From assembly GCA_036258055.1 (NCBI GenBank), contig DATAEK010000162.1, forward strand, positions 1 through 9,949: a DNA stretch of 9,949 nt. The letters run 5' to 3'. This DNA is from DATAEK01 sp036258055 (GTDB taxonomy: Bacteria > Acidobacteriota > Vicinamibacteria > Vicinamibacterales > 2-12-FULL-66-21). A program made the translations under genes and the position numbers. The notes under the pieces were generated by a model, which worked only from the letters and a program-made list of their open reading frames with translations, was not told where the DNA came from and did no database searches. Positions 6,031-9,949 of this stretch are shown piece after piece; position 1 is the stretch's first letter, and each line of letters opens with the position of its first letter.

Positions 6031-8247
6031 CTAGGAACGGGCCGGCGTCAGGCCGGCCACCTTGTCCAGTGTGATCGGCAGTGAACGGATGCGGAGGCCA
6101 GTCGCGTGATAGATCGCGTTGGCGACCGCGGCGGCCATGCCGGTGACGGCCAGCTCGCCGATACCTTTCGTCCCGATCGGCGTCATCGTGTCCGGACCGC
6201 CCACGAACAGCACCTCGATGTCCGGCACGTCCGCGTTCACCGCGATGATGTACTCGCCGAGCGACGCGTTCACAATCCGGCCGCGATCGGAGACGGTTTC
6301 CTCGAAGAGCGCCATCCCGATGCCGCCGACGATGCCGCCGATGATCTGGCTGCGCGCGGTCTTCTCGTTCAGGATCCGCCCGCCGTCGACCGCAGAGATC
6401 ACGCGCGCCACTCGAACGATCCCGAGATCCGGATCAACGTGGACCTCGACGAAATGCGCGGCAAAGGAGCCCGCCGGGTCGTGCGTGTCCGGCTGTGGCG
6501 TGGCGCTTTCGCCGTCTGCCGTCAGCTCGTCCCGCTGCTGCCGCGCCAGCATTGCGGCGTAGGTTTCGAATCGGCTCCGATCTGCCGAGACCTGAAGACC
6601 GCCATCGCGGACCGTGACCGTCTCGATCGTGCAGCCGTGCAGGGGCGACCGGCCGTCCGTCGCCACGAGATCGACAAAGGCCTGAACGAGGTTGCGGCAG
6701 GCCGAGTGCACGGCATTGCCCACGGCGCCGGTGATGCCCGACCCGCCTTGCTGCGGCGAGTTGGGCATCGCCGTGTCGCCCAGTCCGAACTGCACGCGGT
6801 CCGTCGGCAGACCAAGGAGTTCGGCAGCCAGCATCGTCATCACGGTGTAGGTTCCGCCGCCGATGTCGGTTGCGGCGCTGCGCACGAACGCGGTGCCGTC
6901 GCGCCGCAGCGACGCCCGCGCCTTGCACGGCGCCTGATAGCCGCTCAAGCCGGCGCGAGCCATGCCGTAGCCCACCAGCAGACGGCCCTGCCGCATCGAC
7001 CGGGGCTCCGGTGTCCGGTGCGACCATCCGAATCGCTCGGCCCCCTCGCGATAGCACTCCAGCAGGGCATTGCTCGACCACGGACGGCCGGTCTCCGGAT
7101 GCACATCGGCATGATTGCGAATGCGCAGCTCGATGGGATCGATACCGAGCGCGTACGACAGCTCATCGATCGCGGATTCGAGCGCGAACGATCCTTCGGC
7201 GTGACCTGGCGCACGCATCCAGCTTGGCGGCGCGACGTTCAGCCGCATCTGCCGGCCGCGAGCCGAGACGTTCGGACACTTGTACGACTCGATCGTCACC
7301 GACGTGAGCGGATTGAAGAAGTCGTCGGCGATGCCGAGTGGTGAGGCGGCCTCGTGATCGATCGCAACGAAATGACCGTCGCGGGCCGCGCCGATCGAGA
7401 GGCGGTGAACGCTGGCTGGCCGATGCCCGAGTGACGTGAACATCTGCGCGCGCGTGAGCACGAGCTTCACCGGCCGCTGGACCACGCGCGCCGCCAAAGC
7501 GGCGAGCGCAACATGCGGCCAGACCCGAAGGCCCGCGCCGAACGCGCCGCCGACAAACGGCGTCAGGACGTGTACCGCGTTGGCGTCGAGGCCGAAGGCC
7601 TGGGCGAGCGACAGCCGGACGCCGTGTGGCCATTGCGTCGTGTCGTGAAGGGTGAGCGAGTCTCCCTCCCAGGCCGCGAGCGTCGAAAAAAGGCCGATCG
7701 GATTATGCGAGTTCTCTGCGGTCGAATAGACCGACTCGAGCCGCACGTCGGCGGAGGCCAACGCCCGTTCGACATCGCCACGATGTTGGTCAGGGACCCA
7801 CGGATGTGGCACACGCTCGGCACGGGGATCGTCTGGCGAAAGGAGAGGCGAGCCCTCCTCGTAGGTGACCTCGATCAAAGCGGCCGCCGCCTGTGCCTGC
7901 TCGAGCGTGTCGGCGACGACCATCGCGACATGCTGGCCGGCGTGCCTGATCTCGTCGCTCTGAAACGGTGGCAGCGGCGACGGCCCGAGCACCGTCATCG
8001 GGCCGAGAGCGACCGCCGGCGCATTGGCGTGAGTCAGGACAGCGAGCACGCCCGGCGCTCGCTCCGCCGCAGTCACGGCGATTGCGCGGATCCGCCCGCT
8101 TGCCACCGTGCTTTGCACGATCACCGCGTGGGCCAGTCCCGCAGCCGTGGCGTCCAGCGGATACGTAGCCGTACCGGTCACTTTCAACCGTCCTTCGACA
8201 CGGTTGAGCGGTGCGCCAATCACGGACGCGTGCGGTTCGGCGCTCAT
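6031..8247 (-). CDS. paoC: Aldehyde oxidoreductase, molybdenum cofactor-binding subunit (PaoC/YagR type)
   Basis: A 738-residue large subunit of the xanthine oxidase family that carries the molybdopterin cofactor and oxidises the substrate, probably an aldehyde to its acid. The length matches E. coli PaoC closely. Visible marks: GAPLNRVEGRLKVTGTATYP at 11-30, FVGGAFGAGL at 231-240 (cofactor binding), MRAPGHAEGSFALESAIDEL at 344-363, QQGGSGITG near 499-507, and TKGIGELA at 693-700 with the catalytic glutamate Glu698. The start is the ATG at 8247: it overlaps the stop of the FAD subunit as ATGA and gives the conserved N-terminus. A longer open frame reaches 8742 but would run through the FAD gene. 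One oddity is NPIGLFST at 182-189, where many relatives have NPMEPHAT, so the Glu near the substrate pocket is absent. It is last in the operon. Confidence 0.95.
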   Translation of the reverse strand: MSAEPHASVIGAPLNRVEGRLKVTGTATYPLDATAAGLAHAVIVQSTVASGRIRAIAVTAAERAPGVLAVLTHANAPAVALGPMTVLGPSPLPPFQSDEIRHAGQHVAMVVADTLEQAQAAAALIEVTYEEGSPLLSPDDPRAERVPHPWVPDQHRGDVERALASADVRLESVYSTAENSHNPIGLFSTLAAWEGDSLTLHDTTQWPHGVRLSLAQAFGLDANAVHVLTPFVGGAFGAGLRVWPHVALAALAARVVQRPVKLVLTRAQMFTSLGHRPASVHRLSIGAARDGHFVAIDHEAASPLGIADDFFNPLTSVTIESYKCPNVSARGRQMRLNVAPPSWMRAPGHAEGSFALESAIDELSYALGIDPIELRIRNHADVHPETGRPWSSNALLECYREGAERFGWSHRTPEPRSMRQGRLLVGYGMARAGLSGYQAPCKARASLRRDGTAFVRSAATDIGGGTYTVMTMLAAELLGLPTDRVQFGLGDTAMPNSPQQGGSGITGAVGNAVHSACRNLVQAFVDLVATDGRSPLHGCTIETVTVRDGGLQVSADRSRFETYAAMLARQQRDELTADGESATPQPDTHDPAGSFAAHFVEVHVDPDLGIVRVARVISAVDGGRILNEKTARSQIIGGIVGGIGMALFEETVSDRGRIVNASLGEYIIAVNADVPDIEVLFVGGPDTMTPIGTKGIGELAVTGMAAAVANAIYHATGLRIRSLPITLDKVAGLTPARS
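6040..6058. repeat. GC-rich hairpin at the 3' end of paoC
   Basis: GGCCGGC (6040-6046) and GCCGGCC (6052-6058) form a perfect 7-bp stem with a GTCAG loop. It lies inside the last nine codons of paoC, before the TAG stop. No T-run follows on the minus strand, so it is not a canonical intrinsic terminator. It could stabilise the mRNA 3' end or simply reflect GC-rich codons. Confidence 0.4.
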
Positions 8248-9229
8248 CGGTTCAGATCCCGCGCGGTGCCGAGCGCTCTCACGAGCGTGCGCGTCGCCAG
8301 CTCGATTTTGAATTGGTTGTGCCGTCGCCCGATCGCACCCGCCAACGCGGCTTCCGCGGCCGCACGAAACGTCCCCTCGCTGGCCGGTTGGCCGGTGAGC
8401 ACCCGCTCTGCCTCGTGAGATCTCCACGGCTTGGTCGCGACACCTCCAAGACCAACGCGCGCCTCCCTGATCGTCGGGCCATCCAGGTCCAGGGCGACCG
8501 CTGCTGACGTGAGCGCGAACTCGTAGCTCGCGCGGTCTCTCACTTTGAGATAGTGCGACCGTCGAGCCAGCGGCTGCTGCGGCAGGGTGACGTGGGTGAT
8601 CAGCTCGGCATGCTCGAGGATGACCTCGAGCTCCGGCGTATCCCCCGGAATGAGATGGAAGTCGGCGAAGGGAATCGCCCGGGTGGCGCCATCTGCTTTG
8701 AGGGTATGAACCACGGCATTCAAGATCACTAGCGCGACGCACATGTCAGACGGATGCGTCGCGATGCAGTGCTCGCTCGTGCCGAGCACCGCGTGTCCGC
8801 GGTTGAAGCCGTCGATCGCGTCACAACCGGACTTGGGCCGCCGCCGATTGCAGGCGGCGTGGACGTCACGGAAGTAGGCGCAACGCGTCCGCTGCATGAT
8901 GTTGCCGGCTACGGTGGCCATGTTTCGCAGCTGCGTGGTCGCGCCGGACAGGATGGCCTCCGAGAGTACTGGGTAGCGATCGCGGATCACCGGATGCCAC
9001 GCCAGCTCGCTGTTGGTGACGTTGGCGCCGACGCGGACCGCATCGTCACTGACGTCGATTCCGGAAAACGGGAGTCGACGAACCCCCACCAGCTTTGCCG
9101 GCGTGAGGACCTCGATCTTCATCAGATCGACGAGCGTGGTCCCGCCGGCGAAGAACATCGCCTGCCGATCGGCGGCGACGGCTGTCGCGGCGGCGTTCGG
9201 CGCCGTGGCTTCGGTGTAGCTGAACGCCT

Positions 9230-9233
<4 letters not shown>
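8244..9233 (-). CDS. paoB: Aldehyde oxidoreductase, FAD-binding subunit (PaoB/YagS type)
   Basis: A 329-residue medium subunit that passes electrons through FAD to the external acceptor. FFAGGTTLVDLMK at 27-39 and LRNMATVAGNIMQRTRC at 102-118 are the FAD-binding loops of this family. The C-terminal CO-dehydrogenase flavoprotein domain (about 215-320) contains YLKVRDRASYEFALTSAA. Cys118, Cys128, Cys137 and Cys156 lie in a roughly 40-residue insertion of the kind that binds an extra [4Fe-4S] cluster in PaoB and in 4-hydroxybenzoyl-CoA reductase. This supports the PaoABC assignment over ordinary xanthine dehydrogenase. The start is the ATG at 9233, overlapping the stop of the FeS subunit as ATGA; an upstream in-frame start at 9302 would lie inside that gene. 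The stop overlaps the paoC start, so translational coupling of all three subunits is likely. Confidence 0.95.
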
Positions 9234-9769
<536 letters not shown>

Positions 9770-9775
9770 GGTTTG

Positions 9776-9781
9776 CTCCTT
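9776..9781 (-). promoter_or_regulatory. Strong ribosome-binding site for paoA
   Basis: AAGGAG on the minus strand lies 6 nt before the ATG at 9769, and its first base is the last base of the upstream gene's TGA. It decides the paoA start and indicates co-transcription and translational coupling with the upstream reading frame. Confidence 0.85.
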
Positions 9782-9948
9782 CAGATAATCCCGCCGTTCG
9801 CGCGCAGCACCTGACCGTTGACCCACGCACCGAGGACGCTCGCAGACTTGCGGTATCCGACTGCCACAACGACGTTGATGATGCGAACGGCCGGGTTGGC
9901 GAGCAGACTTCGCGCGCGATCGATGCGCAGGGCGGTCTCGAGCGTCGG
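9781..9948 (-). CDS. 3' end of an upstream gene: AraC-like segment joined to a short-chain dehydrogenase-like tail (partial)
   Basis: Reading leftward from the right edge, one frame gives 55 residues ending at a TGA 11 bp before paoA. The first roughly 38 residues (LRIDRARSLLANPA, then VVAVGYRKSAS) resemble the second helix-turn-helix of AraC-family regulators, with the R-x-x-R-A-R-x-L-L and A-V-G-Y-R patterns. The last 16-17 (AWVNGQVLRANGGII) instead match the C-terminal end of short-chain dehydrogenases (SDR), typically W-V-N-G-Q-x-x-x-x-N-G-G. The AraC pattern normally continues to an RAFRR-type helix, which is missing. The segment could be a chimera left by a deletion between a regulator gene and an SDR gene, an assembly join, or an unusual SDR. 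Only the tail is visible, so neither reading can be settled. It is probably transcribed with paoABC. Confidence 0.5.
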   Translation of the reverse strand, partial: PTLETALRIDRARSLLANPAVRIINVVVAVGYRKSASVLGAWVNGQVLRANGGII

Positions 9949-9949
9949 C

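Noticed and set aside
6040..6058. Intrinsic terminator for the paoABC operon
   Set aside because: The 7-bp hairpin lies within the coding sequence before the stop and is not followed by a T-run on either strand.
6106..7344. Plus-strand 412-codon open frame
   Set aside because: It is antisense to the well-supported paoC, with Arg/His/Asp-rich composition typical of a GC-rich shadow frame and no recognisable motif.
8248..8742. Minus-strand upstream extension of the molybdenum subunit frame to 903 residues
   Set aside because: The extra residues overlap the FAD subunit in another frame and are Arg-rich without family similarity. The ATGA overlap at 8244-8247 gives the correct start.

Overview
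This is a high-GC, gene-dense chromosomal window from a Gram-negative bacterium: it encodes an outer-membrane beta-barrel, a lipoprotein-type L,D-transpeptidase and exported proteins with signal peptides. The style of the proteins, especially the 580-residue exported protein, suggests an Acidobacteriota/Vicinamibacteria-like soil lineage. That placement rests on impression, not on a marker gene. No rRNA, tRNA, CRISPR array, insertion sequence or phage gene was seen.

Layout. (A) Positions 1-1368, minus strand: the first 456 residues of a YcbB/LdtD-type L,D-transpeptidase. It runs off the left edge before its catalytic cysteine. (B) 1369-1746: a 378-bp divergent intergenic region with a near-consensus sigma-70 promoter (CTGACA-16 bp-TATAAT) firing rightward and a possible structured leader or tiny ORF. 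(C) 1747-5910, plus strand: a three-gene cluster with 12- and 27-bp gaps. It holds a POTRA-less Omp85-type barrel with a Pro/Ala/Gln-rich N-terminal linker, a 580-residue exported protein that I read as having a protein-kinase-like fold, and a family-3 solute-binding protein with an unusual C-terminal extension carrying a Ca-binding-type loop. (D) 5911-6030: a short convergent gap. (E) 6031-9769, minus strand: a complete three-subunit molybdenum aldehyde oxidoreductase of the PaoABC (YagTSR) type, with subunits joined by two ATGA start/stop overlaps. (F) 9781-9948, minus strand: the 3' end of an upstream gene ending 11 bp before paoA. Its 55 visible residues look like an AraC-type helix-turn-helix segment joined to the C-terminal tail of a short-chain dehydrogenase.

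How it fits together. The left half is an envelope locus: a peptidoglycan cross-linking enzyme divergent from an outer-membrane/periplasmic cluster. The right half is a metabolic operon for aldehyde oxidation with FeS, FAD and Mo subunits. It appears cytoplasmic, because the FeS subunit lacks the Tat leader seen in E. coli PaoA. The best candidate for something undescribed is the Omp85-barrel / kinase-like / solute-binding cluster.
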